Shown here piece after piece: positions 22,461 to 33,486 of a stretch of DNA of 64,000 bases; the stretch's first letter is position 1, and every line of letters begins with the position of its first letter. Below the pieces are notes generated by a model, which worked only from the letters and a program-made list of their open reading frames with translations, made no database searches and had not been told where the DNA came from. The translations under genes were made by a program, and so were the position numbers. Source of the DNA: Papaver somniferum (taxonomy: Eukaryota > Streptophyta > Magnoliopsida > Ranunculales > Papaveraceae); NCBI RefSeq assembly GCF_003573695.1, contig NC_039359.1, positions 139,835,939-139,899,938 on the forward strand, in the 5' to 3' direction.

Positions 22461-23126
22461 ATCACAAAATCCTTTCATGGCAATTCAATTCCACCTTCCA
22501 AACAGGAAACGGGATTGACACTAATTTAATTTTCAAATCATGTCTTTCGATCCAAAATTTCGATATTTAACAATTTCATTATGAATTCTTCCAGGAAGGA
22601 AATTACAGATTAAATCAAGACAACAAAGGATCGAATTAGTCGAAAAAAAGTCTGTTCTCAATACAAGTTTGATTAGGCTTGTCAACTAACCTACATTTCA
22701 TCTAGTTAAAACTACCTTAATTAATCTCTAAAATGCGAACAATACACAAACAAAACCACTGATTCAAGTAAATCTGTAGAACATAAAACAATAACAACAA
22801 ATCAAATCAAGCCACAAAATCCATGAAGCTGAAATAATAAAAAAGGAATACGAGAATCCAAAATGCAATACAGGTTCAAAGATTCTAGACTAAAAATTCT
22901 TGGTTGAATTACTCCAAAGTAAGTGTGTCCTCTTTCATTTGATTAGTCCAGTAGCCTAAATTTCATCTTTCTTGGTTAAAATTAAACCCAAGAATTTGAA
23001 CAAAACACAAACAAATCATGAATTAACAACAAATTTAGAATTACGCAGACCAATAACAACAGATCAAATTAAGTCACAAATCAATGAAGCTGAAAAGAGA
23101 GATTTAGGGTTCATATTAGGACTTAC

Positions 23127-23513
23127 CCGTTTAAGATCCAGGCGAGTCTTAGTATTAAACTGAAGCTCAAACTGAGCACCAGACAACCGCTGCCTCTTCA
23201 ACCAAAAATACTTATTCTGCAATTCGCCTGGTGATACTTTAATAACCTGATATTGACTCTTAATTCTCATCTCAAATTGTTCTCTTGATTTTTTATCAAT
23301 ATGTGGTGATCTGTTTACTGTATACACTTTCCTTCTTTCAGGTAATCTAATCAAACCTTCCGATGCTGATGATGATGAATCAGATGAAGATGAGAATGCC
23401 TGAGTTTTCACAATAAGCTTTTGAGATTGAGGTGATGATGAGGAGGATGTACTCAAAGATCGGTGAAATCTGAAGAGATTCACTAGGGTTTTCGATGGAT
23501 TTTTTGTTGCCAT
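23127..23513 (-). CDS. rps10: Mitochondrial ribosomal protein S10 (uS10m), first exon, nuclear copy
   Basis: The product is a component of the small subunit of the mitochondrial ribosome, here encoded in the nucleus. The first about 55 residues ([20 protein letters not shown], then Ser-rich) lack acidic residues until residue 45 and look like a mitochondrial targeting sequence. The mature part carries [20 protein letters not shown] and [17 protein letters not shown], close to plant mitochondrial S10. The frame leaves the family pattern after KTRLDLKR, where CGG is followed by GTAAGT (donor at 23126). The last codons therefore lie in a second exon, which I could not find. ATG at 23513 is the first in frame. 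Likely functional. Confidence 0.9.
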
Positions 23514-24124
23514 TTTGTGATTTAGGGTTTGAGAAATCGGGGATCTGAAAAGATTTCTTGATTTCTCTCTCTACAGAAATGAAGAGAAGATAGAGAATGA
23601 AAAAGAAAAAAACGTCCCTATCCGTTTTTATATAGTGCAGGGTGTTTTGGAAATTATGATAATACGTCACATGTGTCCCGCACGTGTACAGGACCTAGGC
23701 TTAAAAAATTAGGTCCAATTTCATGTTTTCTTTTAATTATGGACCTATGTTTACTGGGCTTTAATGGGTGGACCTGCCACTAACTAGTATCACCAAACTA
23801 GTACCTATAGGTAATTCCTACCTTATAATATTTATTTATGTTTTCCCATTTTTATTTGACTAACTAATGAATTTTTTTCGGAATATAATTTGTTTGGAAT
23901 TTATCTGGAAAATGGTACGCATTGTCCAATTCTTATAGGGAGGGGACAAAGAGAGAAACTGACAAATACTAGGTACACAACCTTAGTCCTAAGAAACAAA
24001 ATAGAAAGTCAAGCCCTCGATGGGTGTCTCGTGGTATTCATATAAAACTCACAACCGCATTATTTTCCAAGGAGGACTCACCATTGGTCTATCTGTTATC
24101 ATTTCCCGGGTGTCAGAGAACCAA
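23514..24124. promoter_or_regulatory. Intergenic region between rps10 and the proline-rich gene
   Basis: It holds the rps10 5' leader and promoter (minus); TATATAAAAAC-like sequence near 23625-23635 is a candidate TATA box. The GGTCC-containing segment at 23685-23790 resembles, in inverted orientation, 21630-21720 on the other side of rps10. No further gene is seen. Confidence 0.4.
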
Positions 24125-25927
24125 TCATACGGCAATACGTGATGGTGGAAAAACTGGATGCATGGTGTAAAACTCAGGGGGAGAATGTGGTGGGTAGGAA
24201 CTGGTTTCGTAGTTCACGTAATTAGAGTTTGTTGTCGATGATGATGATGATGATGATGAGGGATCACTGCCGATGTGAAATCTGGGAATCATAATCTTAG
24301 CCTTGTTATTAATATCAGAACTTGAATAGTAACAAGGTGTTGATGGTGGATCATCTACAGAGTCGGATGAACTGCTTTGGATGTTTACAAGATCCCCGTG
24401 AGCAACGAATTTCATCCCACGGTTCGGAAATGGCAGTGGTGGTGGAGGCTGTGCTATCCCATTCAATGGAGATTGATTGCCGGTTTCCACATAAATTACT
24501 TTCTTTGGGTAACTATCTGTGTTTTGCTCTCTCCTGCGCAGTGAAGTATTTGTCATCGTTGGTGGTGGTGTTCCCTGATTAGTCGTACTTTTCAGATTTT
24601 GAGGTATCGGTGAAGATGGTCTCGTATTTTTATGCAAATTGCATGGCCCAAGCGGTGGTGGTGCCGGTGATGAAGGAGGCGCCGGTAGTTGTGGCGGTTG
24701 TAAACCCGCATTAGGAAGGGTAACAGACTGGAACCGAAATCTGCCGGATTCCCCTTTCTTGGCTTTTTTTGATTGACTACTTATTCTTCTCTCCTCCCTC
24801 TCTTTTCTTCTTCGCGGTGGTGGCAGTGGTAGTGGATTTTTTTTAGACTGTAGTGTTTGTTTCGGGGGTGATGTTGATGCATCACCTCGCCGTGTAGTTC
24901 TTGGATTGCTGGTATATTGGGTGTAGTAAGATTCCGGTACCGGTGGAGTTGATGGATCAGGTCGATGAAGGGGTGCATATTGATATCTGTTGACCTGGTT
25001 ATAGTGGAATATTCGCTCTTCTGGTGCTGGAAATGATTCTTTTCTTGGATCTTGGGATGAATTCTTGTTACTTCTTTCATTTCCAACACTTGGCTGTTGT
25101 TGATTAATGGTTATTTGATGATAACGATGGCAAAGACGGTGATAGTGATGATGATGGTAAAGATGATGGTGCTCTCCTTTTGTCTTGGATCTGTGAGGCC
25201 GAGGGCCATTCTCTTCGTTCTTCTCTGCCTTTACCTCCACCTTTTCGCTCTCCTCCAGATCTTTCTTTTTCTTTTCCACCACCTCCTCCTTCGGCTCTTC
25301 CTTTGACTTTCCTAGCACCACCTCAACCTCCTTGCAGTCCATATCCTCCTCCACTGCTGCTTGCTGCGCACTTCTCCGCAGTAATTCCCTTTTCTTTTCC
25401 ACCACCTCCTCCTCCAGCTCTTCCTTTGACTTTTCTAACACCACCTCAGCCTCCTCGCCGTCCTCGTCCACTGCTTCGTTCTGCGCGCTTCTCAGGAGTG
25501 GTTCCTTTTTCTTTTCCACCACCTCCTCCTCTTCCTCCTCCGTCTCTTCCTTTGACTTTTCCAGCACCTCCTCCGCCTCCTCGCCGTCCTCATCCTTCTC
25601 CACCGCTGCTTGCTGAGCAATTGAAAAACTATTGTCCCTCTGAATATGTTCATGGCCGCCGTCAGTGGTGGTGCTCCTGGGAAGTAATCGACAAATAATA
25701 GCAAAGAATACCAAAACAAGATTCAGAACGCCCAGATTCTTAACATTAGATCTGTAATTAATTTTTTTTAATATAAATCCATTTTGGAAATAAAGTGCTG
25801 TAATATGCAAAAATAAAATCATAATTACTGAATCTGCAAAGAAATTATTGATCACTGAGCATCCATAACTTATCGATGATGAGCTGCTTTGCAGACGAAA
25901 TGGTTGGATTTGTCGTGCTTCTTTCAT
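24125..25927 (-). CDS. Proline-rich membrane-anchored protein with acidic tandem repeats
   Basis: This is an intact single-exon frame of 600 codons. Residues about 33-53 and 66-85 are hydrophobic and could form two membrane spans. Residues about 100-235 contain three tandem acidic/basic repeats of about 40 residues (core EEVVEKKK), visible as DNA repeats. A His-rich stretch (about 250-270), a long Pro/Ser/Thr region with PPP runs, and a poly-Ser tract near 570 follow. It resembles plant proteins annotated as hydroxyproline-rich glycoproteins, but I recognise no named family and assign no function. A TTATAAG at 26112-26118 may be its TATA box. The long open frame without lesions argues for a real gene. 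The overlapping plus-strand proline-rich frame is a shadow. Confidence 0.75.
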   Translation of the reverse strand: MKEARQIQPFRLQSSSSSISYGCSVINNFFADSVIMILFLHITALYFQNGFILKKINYRSNVKNLGVLNLVLVFFAIICRLLPRSTTTDGGHEHIQRDNSFSIAQQAAVEKDEDGEEAEEVLEKSKEETEEEEEEVVEKKKEPLLRSAQNEAVDEDGEEAEVVLEKSKEELEEEVVEKKRELLRRSAQQAAVEEDMDCKEVEVVLGKSKEEPKEEVVEKKKKDLEESEKVEVKAEKNEENGPRPHRSKTKGEHHHLYHHHHYHRLCHRYHQITINQQQPSVGNERSNKNSSQDPRKESFPAPEERIFHYNQVNRYQYAPLHRPDPSTPPVPESYYTQYTSNPRTTRRGDASTSPPKQTLQSKKNPLPLPPPRRRKEREERRISSQSKKAKKGESGRFRFQSVTLPNAGLQPPQLPAPPSSPAPPPLGPCNLHKNTRPSSPIPQNLKSTTNQGTPPPTMTNTSLRRREQNTDSYPKKVIYVETGNQSPLNGIAQPPPPLPFPNRGMKFVAHGDLVNIQSSSSDSVDDPPSTPCYYSSSDINNKAKIMIPRFHIGSDPSSSSSSSSTTNSNYVNYETSSYPPHSPPEFYTMHPVFPPSRIAV

Positions 25928-27217
25928 GGTTTCTTTTGATCAGGAAACTGTATCAACACTCCACGAGTGTACGACGACAGGCTTTATCAGGAAGAAGCGC
26001 AATCCCGGTTGCTGCTCATGCGGCAACAAAGATGCGATAGTCTTGCTGGTTTCACCTTGTCTAATCACTCTGCGACCATGCCCCTTCACCCTTCAAGGAG
26101 CGCGCGCAGTGTGCTTATAAGAGTACAGAGTACTTGATTTCGAGATGGCACGAGAAATCCGTAAGGTTCCTTATGTTATTTATAGTTGTAAAGTTCGGAA
26201 GTAAATGCAACCACAACTAACATTTATTTGTCGAGGTTCAATTTACTGTGTTAAATTTTCAAAGTTATCAAATATTTGGAATTTCTCGTTGAGACATATT
26301 AATTGAAATTTCGAATATGACTAATACCTCCCCAACAGATAATGATGCCACTTATCGCAGCACTTGCTAACTTTAATTAATATACGTTCGTTCAAATGTT
26401 ATTGGTCCTCGCTAAACACTTGACTGGGTGCTTATCACGATTGTTAATTTTAACTCAAAATCTACAGTGTTGAGCCGACACTAAGTATATTGTTTTTAAC
26501 TCAAGACCATTAAACTGTATTTTTTTTCTATCCTTTCTACGCGGTTTCTAGAAAAATAATTGTATCTCTTTTTAGTATTTTTTTTATCCTTTGGGTTAGA
26601 TAATTCATAATTTCTCCAAAGCGATTTTTTGTATTATATATTATATTTTACAGACAAGGCAGCGATGCCCTCATGCACATACCGAAATAGCCAGACTAAG
26701 GGTGAAAGAACGCCTTCTAAAATCTGAAAGGGTGTCGATTAGATTGATAATCTATGCACCCTAAAAAAAAAGATGGGCACAAATATAACTCATTAACTGA
26801 AATTAGAGGTGTCTGCTTTGACTGCATGTTGTGGTAATAGCAAGAATATATGAGGAGATAGGGTAGTCTACGAAAGCAGATATGGTCAGGCTTAAGTTAA
26901 ATAAGACCACAAAATATTTCATAATGCAATACCCGTTTTGGTGTTTCCTTATGCTGAAGATGAAGGTGAATATACACTAAATATCTCGCACAGAGACGCC
27001 CGCACGCCTCATGTTACAACACATCACAACGTGTTTTTCATCTTCGCAAATTTTTTTTTAAGGTATGAACGAAGATCTAATACTCAACCCCTAGTCGTAA
27101 TTTACATGCATCCCGAGAAACTCATGGAACAATATTCTTAATACAAATCACTTTCAAAATCCCTTTCAGAAACTTTCTTAAATTCTTAACCTCTGAATCT
27201 GATGTATTTTCATAAGT
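25928..27217. other. Upstream intergenic DNA, no gene seen
   Basis: It contains the promoter side of the proline-rich gene, then AT-rich sequence. No reading frame with recognisable motifs, RNA gene or transposon end was found before the LTR at 27218. Confidence 0.55.
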
Positions 27218-27679
27218 TGTGTGGATACAAAATATCGCTCAACCAATGAGAACGCGAGAAATACACTCAACAACGTGATTTCAAGGGTGAAGAGCATAAA
27301 TCCATTACGTCACTAGTGACGTACGTGATGACGTCACAAGAATCACAGAAAACATGTGAAGGCAAGCGCGATGACTAGAAAATGGTGCGATAGTATCGCG
27401 ATATTAGATCCAAAATAAAGAGCTTTATTAGTTGTCCTCCACTATGTAACCCTTATAAAAGGGACCAGAGGCCATTGTAAAAAAGAGAGATCTTTTTGCG
27501 AGTTTGTCTGAGAAACTTAAGAGAGAGAAAGTTATTTGTTCTACAAGTTAGGGTTTACTTGCATTTGTATGTGTAATATGTTCATTTCTTAATAATAATA
27601 CTTAGAGTTTTATCCATCATGTCTTAGATCTGTTTCATATTATCACTTGGGTGTGACTATAGGTTTTCCTGTAGTTACA
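27218..27679 (+). repeat. Element E 5' LTR
   Basis: It runs from TGTGTGGATAC to GTAGTTACA (about 462 bp). TATAAAAGGG at 27454-27463 is the likely TATA box. U5 contains a purine-rich leader AAGAGAGAGAAAG. The layout matches the element A LTR (467 bp). U3 holds bZIP-type palindromes, listed separately. Confidence 0.8.
27306..27336 (+). promoter_or_regulatory. Cluster of TGACGT (bZIP/TGA-type) sites in element E LTR
   Basis: TACGTCACTAGTGACGTA (27306-27323) is a perfect 18-bp palindrome, followed by TGACGTCA (27329-27336). TGACGT is the core bound by plant TGA/bZIP factors in as-1-like stress elements. The cluster lies about 120 bp upstream of the TATA box. Confidence 0.6.
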
Positions 27680-28028
27680 TTTTGGCGCATTGAAACAGCT
27701 CGGAAGAGTAAGAGGGTTGATCCTCACCTGTGAAGTTTTCAAAATGGTTTAAATCCATCACTTGTTTTGTTTTTCAAGATCCCAAGCTTTTGTTTAAATC
27801 CATTACTTATAAACAGATTTTTTTCAAAGGATTTAATAATTTTTGAAGATCTTCGCTATCTCGAAACTTAGATCTGAAAAAAGGTTTTGAATCTCCTTGT
27901 ATTTTCGAGTTTTACAAAAGTTTTTGCAAGTTTCTAAGAATACTTATCATTATCAAAATTGTTCTTCTAGATTTCACAAGAGTTTATACCATACTTTATC
28001 AAAATAAAATAACATTTCAGATACCAGA

Positions 28029-28123
28029 ATGGTGAGAATAGCATCTAGAGCAGAACATGACATAGAAACAAGGAGGAGTAGACGAGTTGCAAACAGGAGA
28101 AGAAGCGAAATCAGAGAGACATC
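28029..28123 (+). pseudogene. Element E gag N-terminus, truncated
   Basis: The frame begins MVRIASRAEHDIETRRSRRV and is strongly basic. It is cut at codon 32 by a Copia LTR. The same MV-start after CAGA-ATGGT is seen in gag of element D, and the basic RRSRR block in element A. Confidence 0.6.
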
Positions 28124-30585
28124 TGTTAGAGCACTGCTCGGTCGAACTCGCAAGCGTTTCTATCTCAAGCTTGTTGTCAAGTTTAGTTTCCAAAACTATA
28201 AGTCTTGATTTCTAGTCTACTTATAGCTAAGTCTCGGATTAGGATAAAAAGTGTAGTTGAGCATTAGACTTCACGGCGTTCATCAATTGAAGACGAAGAA
28301 CTACTAAGGGGAGCTTGTGGAACTTCATCAACAGAAGGTATGTGGAGACTTGAACTCATCTATCACTCAGAAGTCTATTTCTATTTTATGTCCTATTGAG
28401 ACAAAAGTCGTATAACTATATAAACTTTACTTTATACACATTTGATATTTCGAGCTGAGTTTAACTCGCTTACATATTTATCGAAATATGTGTTGGTAAG
28501 CTTCGCTTTAACCAAGTTCATCTTTTATTCTTGACGAAAGTCAAAAGATGATCATGTGAAAATCGCTTGGTAACATCTTACATGATATGTGTGAGATAAT
28601 CATTTGATGTAGACTCGGAATGTTTCGTATTGATCATTTAATCACTTGAAAATTATTTTGAAGCTAATAGTTTGTATGAGACCGCTATTCCCGTCTTCTA
28701 AGAATATTTCAACGATTAAAATGGAGTTTGGAACAATTAACCATGATTGGATATAGTATAGTATGCGTACTTGTATGCTAACTGTTTCAAGTGTATTCCA
28801 AGTCCGGGAATTTAGTATGCATACCCGTATGCGTATTGATTCAACAGTTGAAGTCTGAGAACCATAGTATGCATACCCGTATGCGTACTAATTTCAACTG
28901 AGTTCGGTTGTGAACGACAGTATGCGTACCCGTTTGCATACTGGCGAACAGACCAGGTCCGGGAACTCTAGGTATGCGTACCTGTGTTGCATACCTGAGA
29001 AGTTATAAAATTGGTTTATTCGTGAACAAATGCATTTATATAATAAGGAAATAAATATTTGCAAACCGTGGCTATAATGTTCATCAATTGACTCGAGTTA
29101 ATCAAAACCGATTTTGCTTCAATTGTGTCTTGTATACTTCTATGAGAACATAAACAATTGAACAACTCTATAACTAGTTTCATTTGAGTCATTTGAACTA
29201 GTTGTGATTAAGATGAACAAGGTTGATATGAAAGTGTTCATATGGATAACTTCGGTTAACAATTGTTGAGCCAACTAAGTGTACACGTTTAGGTACGGTT
29301 ACCTATATCTAAATATATGTACATTTCATTTGTGTGTAACAAGCTAAGACAATCTAACGTTTGAAATATATTAGCTTGAATCTAATTAGGTTTTCATCTA
29401 ACGGTGAATATTGAATGCTTTGTTACCAAGGTAACAATGATTACAAACACTGATTTGAAGACTATTTAACGGAGAACTCTAGCAACTGGAAAACCTAATC
29501 CCCACACCTCTTATGTGATACTAGTTGTGACTAGAGTTGATTCTCCTTTAACCTAGGTTTTTCTAAAACCATTATAGGTTACCGACTTAAAGACTTCATT
29601 GGGATTCTGAAGCCAGACCCAACTATTTTCTCTGCAGTTGCGTGTTCTGATCTTACTTTGTTCTATCGTATTGATTACTATCTTCTCTAAGATTTGCTCG
29701 AGATTCAATCTCCGATAGGTAAGATAAAAAGTAATCCCAAAGCTCTTCGTCTCATTCTTTGTGATTCCACAATATCTTGTTCCGCTACCATACAATTAAG
29801 ATTATTATGAGGTGATTGATATTACTAGGCTATTCTTCGGGAATGTAATTCTGGTGTATCAATTGGTTCCTGTTCACCTTGATTTATCAAAAGATGGAAC
29901 AAAAACTTGTAGACATTTCTGTGGGAGACAGGTTTATCTATTCAATAGACTTTTCTGTGTGAGAAATATTTGTTTATCAAGTCTTCGAATTTGGGTCGTA
30001 GAAACTCTTAGTTGTGGGTGAGATCAGCTAAGGGAATCAAGTGCGTAGAGTCCTGCTGGGATTCAGAGGCGTAAGGAACACGACTGTACCTTAATCAGTG
30101 TGAGATTGGTTAGGGCTCAACTACATTCCAGTCCGAAGTTAACTTGTAGTAGGCTAGAGTATGTAGCGGCTTAATATAGTGTGGTGTTCAAATCTGGAAT
30201 AGATCTCGGCGTTTTTCTGCATTTGTGGTTTCCTCGTTAACAAAATTTCTGGTGTCTATGTTATTTCTTTTCCGCATTATATTTTCTATATAGTTGAAAT
30301 ATCACAGGTTGTGCGTAGTTCAATCAATTAGATAATCCAACATTTGGTTGTTGATATAAATTTATTGACACTTGAACATTGGTCTTTGGTACCTTTCAAG
30401 TTGTTTCTCAAAATAATCAGGCGTGCGTATTTTTATCTGTTTGATTTGCTGATTACATTAAGAAACAAAGATATAACTCTTGGATGTATTTTCCTTGATT
30501 GAGTCTGACTGTCTAGTTGATTCTCTTGGAAATATATTGAAGTTGGTCCATTCAGATTGTCGAAACGAAATATTGGGTGTGGTTG
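28124..30585 (+). repeat. Copia-type LTR (element C family), main part
   Basis: It starts TGTTAGAGCACTGCTCGG and is alignable along its length with the 2.4-kb LTRs of element C, though more diverged. It runs to GAAATATTGGGTGTGGTTG at 30585; the missing terminus GTTAGCCCCCGCTTTTTCA is found at 50889-50910, so element D split it. No coding sequence. The U3 holds five copies of a TATGCGTAC-based palindromic repeat where other family members have a different repeat. Confidence 0.8.
28757..28996 (+). repeat. Five near-palindromic TATGCGTAC repeats in Copia LTR U3
   Basis: AGTATGCGTACCCGTATGCG followed by TACT or a variant occurs at about 28759, 28813, 28865, 28919 and 28970, spaced about 52 bp. 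Each copy is two inverted TATGCGTAC-type half-sites. Confidence 0.85.
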
Positions 30586-30724
30586 TGTTGATGGTGGTTT
30601 TTAGTGCAGGGTCAAAATTGTAAAACCTTGTATTTAATGTGTTGTCATCCTGCAAAGGAACAAAAGCTATTTAAAAGTGATGAGTGTTCAAACCTCTTTA
30701 CTTATATATGTATTGAACAACTCA

Positions 30725-30765
<41 letters not shown>

Positions 30766-31130
30766 TCATTCAGAATGGTGCTCATAATATAAATCCCAAA
30801 TATTCTGAGAATTCTATTTTATGCCGCATTATTAACTAATGCATGACTCGCTTGATATTTTTTCCATGCTATGTTCCCAGCCGAACTCTCAATACTGACA
30901 TGACATGAGGATCAATGCTCACTCTCAGCAGATTAGCATGAATCTCCCGAAGTGCTAGTATTGGGATCTGGACAAAATACTCATACAGGCTACATCTCTC
31001 CGACAAAGAGAATCCGGACTGTTCATATCAGTCTCAAAAAAAAATAAAAAATCGCGGAAACACAATTTGGCCGCGCGATTTAACAAGCTTAGACTACTCT
31101 AGTAGAACTAGGCAATCACCTTAGCAACCA
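30586..31130. other. Left edge of element D, unresolved
   Basis: It begins TGTTGATGG immediately after GGTTG, which nearly repeats at the right end of D as AGTTG (50889-50893). It may be the outer part of D's 5' LTR, but I do not see this sequence in the 3' LTR. No gene found. An (AT)n microsatellite is at 30726-30760. Confidence 0.4.
30726..30760 (+). repeat. (AT)n microsatellite
   Basis: An uninterrupted alternating AT run of about 35 bp. Confidence 0.95.
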
Positions 31131-32848
31131 CCGGTGGGCCCACTAGTCCTCCAGTTGATCGAATCCCATGTTGCTCATTCACAAGCGCTTCAAACGCCGA
31201 CCCAAACATGGACGTTTGCGCTGCGTAGCTCGAACGAGCTAGACCGTAAAAAACGGTCTCAAAAGCCATCATATCCGTCCAACTTTGCCAGCCTAGTTGG
31301 AAGGCTTAGATTGCGTTCCAAACGATCAAGGAAGTGCCAATGCGTTCGCCACCGACCCAATATTATCCCTTACCAATCGACTTGCTCATGGGAAGTTAAT
31401 AGCACATCAAATCGTTCGATTGAACTAGAGTGGACGCGACTGCTTTGAAGCCCTAATTGGTGTTTGTGGCAACATATTACTGCTGCAAATCGATCACAAC
31501 TGTCCAACTTTGCCAGCCTTGTTGGACGACCGAGATCTTCCCTGGAATGATCAAAGAGGCTCCAGCATGTACACTGGCGGCCCAACTGTCGCAAATCGTT
31601 TACCAGAGCATGTCAAATCGTTTACCCACGGTAGCTTAAACGCGCTGCTTTGAAGAACCTAAGGATTGCGTTAACGACAACTCCCTACTGTCGCAAATAG
31701 ATCGTGACCATCCATTTTTTCCTGCCTAGTCAAGCAATTTAGATTCAATCTCAGGCGACCCCGAAGATGTCAGTATGATCATCATCGACCCGCCTCTACA
31801 CGTGATCGACCGGTCTGTTTGAACTAGCGCTCGATATCCCAGAACGTTCTCCCAAAGAGAACTTTGCTAGCTTGGTCGGACGATTTAGATCAAGTTCTAT
31901 ATGGAAAGTAAGGTGACGCCAATGATCACCAGTCACCCCTCCTCCACGAGCAGTGATCGACCAAGCGATGACGTGTCTTTAGAGCCACCAAACGATCACC
32001 CAAAGGTGACCGATCATGCTACCTTCCTTTATGATGCTTATCCGCGACTTATTCAATCGAGCTCTAAAACAATGATGCTTCATACACATCGATTAGTTTG
32101 AGCTGCTTAAAAGCGATGCTTCACATGCATCGAATACATACATATTTTATATTGGCCTCATAAACAACTTAGTTTTTTTACCTAATAGCATCACATGCTA
32201 TTCTCCGCGGAAAGTCCCACGACTTGGCCCACCTACTCGAGACATCAAACATGTCACAAACTGGGGGATACTTATTGGGGTATTGGCCTGGCGGTTTACA
32301 GTGTGCGGCGTGCAACGCGCCCATTACGAGAACGTGTCAGTAAGAGACGGACGGTTAACAATGATGGAGTAGTGGGTGAAGGTGTGACCACGTAATAATT
32401 ACCACCTATTACACAACTCCATTACTCCACTACTTGACCTCCTCCACTTCCTACGAGATCAGGGTTGTGCTCAAATGACTTGTATAAATAGGTTCAACCT
32501 ATTTTCGACAAAAAAAAAAACAAAAAACAGAACACAAGTGTTATCAACACAAGTATCCAGAAACCATTTTCTGATACACAAGTCATAAACAACCACACCT
32601 TCATAATTCAACACTCTGATCTCAAACACCTTCTCCGCTTCCCTCCCTAAGATCAACCCTTCTCCTTGACCTTGTGACCGAATTGAATCTGGAACGACGA
32701 TTTCTTGGTTTAGGCTAGAGTCTTACAAATTGATTTCTCGAACCTAAAAGCATTCACGTGCAGTGCATTTGTTTAGGGTTTGAACTCGTTTCTCATCGAC
32801 ACACCCCAAATTACCGAAAACAGCAGAATCAGTTTTTACCCCAAAACA
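31130..32848 (+). repeat. Element D 5' LTR
   Basis: From about 31500 to 32848 it matches the 3' LTR at 49540-50888 closely. TATAAATA at 32483-32490 is the TATA box. U3 is built of degenerate units of about 200 bp starting ACTTTGCCAGCC (31274, 31506, 31710, 31860). The unit at 31274 is not seen in the 3' LTR, so one LTR lost or gained it. The start is uncertain. Confidence 0.7.
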
Positions 32849-32850
32849 AC

Positions 32851-32868
32851 TGGCGACCACAGCGGGAG
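32851..32868 (+). other. Element D primer-binding site
   Basis: TGGCGACCACAGCGGGAG lies two bases after the LTR end CCCCAAAACA. TGG pairs with the tRNA CCA end. It differs from the TTTGGCGC type of A, E and G, so D belongs to another subfamily. Confidence 0.75.
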
Positions 32869-32926
32869 GTTAATCTCTCGATTGCAAGATCAATTTTCAT
32901 TTTACTACAATTTTCTCAAATTCAGA

Positions 32927-33409
32927 ATGGTTGGTCTTAGGATCAATTCAACTTCAAACTCCAAGCGGGACCCTTCAAATGGTGATGTTCATCCTTCCAG
33001 TGCTCTATCTGATCGCACAGCCAATGGAGAAATTCCGACCCTGATAGAATTGGATCGAGTACAGGAAATACACACGAGGAACATAGACGTGATGAAAGAG
33101 AGGATAGAGAACATACTCAACTTCCTTGTCAAGCTCACATCGGATTTAAGCGGCTTCCTCGCCCCGGAGATTCCAACGATGAGGACTAACTCTTCAACCG
33201 ATGACCCTCCTCAAATCAATAGATTCACCACCAACCAACGGCCAGTGGACCAGGAGGCGGCTTCTCTAGTGGAAAGCTTGTACGAGCTTTTACACCTCTC
33301 AAAGGATCAACGAGTGAACACGTTTGCTGCAATCAATCAGATAGATCTAGACACATTTGGCTCTTTCACACAATCAAGCTCTAAAAACATCATAAACGTC
33401 CATAAATAA
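32927..33409 (+). pseudogene. Element D gag N-terminal part
   Basis: A 160-codon frame beginning MVGLRINSTSNSKRDPSNGD with a helical middle (IHTRNIDVMKERIENILNFL). It ends in a TAA near the position where an LTR-like insertion starts. The capsid major part and the nucleocapsid zinc knuckle are absent. Gag would form the particle that packages element RNA. Confidence 0.6.
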
Positions 33410-33486
33410 TGTCACGTTTATTGAAGAGGACATGATGGCAGAAGAAGGTCACAACAGATCCATGCATGTTACCGCACTGTATGGGT

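Larger units (their letters stand above)
27218..28123 (+). mobile_element. Element E: 5' LTR, PBS and gag start of a Tat-type retrotransposon
   Basis: The LTR at 27218-27679 is followed by TTTTGGCGCATTGAAACAG (PBS) and by ATG at 28029. E then stops at 28123 at a Copia LTR. Its continuation is recognised far downstream (50911-51099, 53540-53896, 57401-58562) because those pieces match, in the right order, the spacer and antisense tail of element A. The gag remainder, protease, RT and integrase of E are missing. Confidence 0.8.

Noticed and set aside
25180..25698. Plus-strand proline-rich frame of 172 codons
   Set aside because: It is the complement of the Glu/Lys repeat region of the minus-strand 600-codon gene; low-complexity sequence opens several frames.
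30726..30760. AT run considered as an origin or matrix-attachment site
   Set aside because: A plain dinucleotide microsatellite explains it; no other support.
31134..31594. Overlapping ORFs in the element D LTR
   Set aside because: They lie in repeated U3 sequence, and neither is kept in the other LTR.
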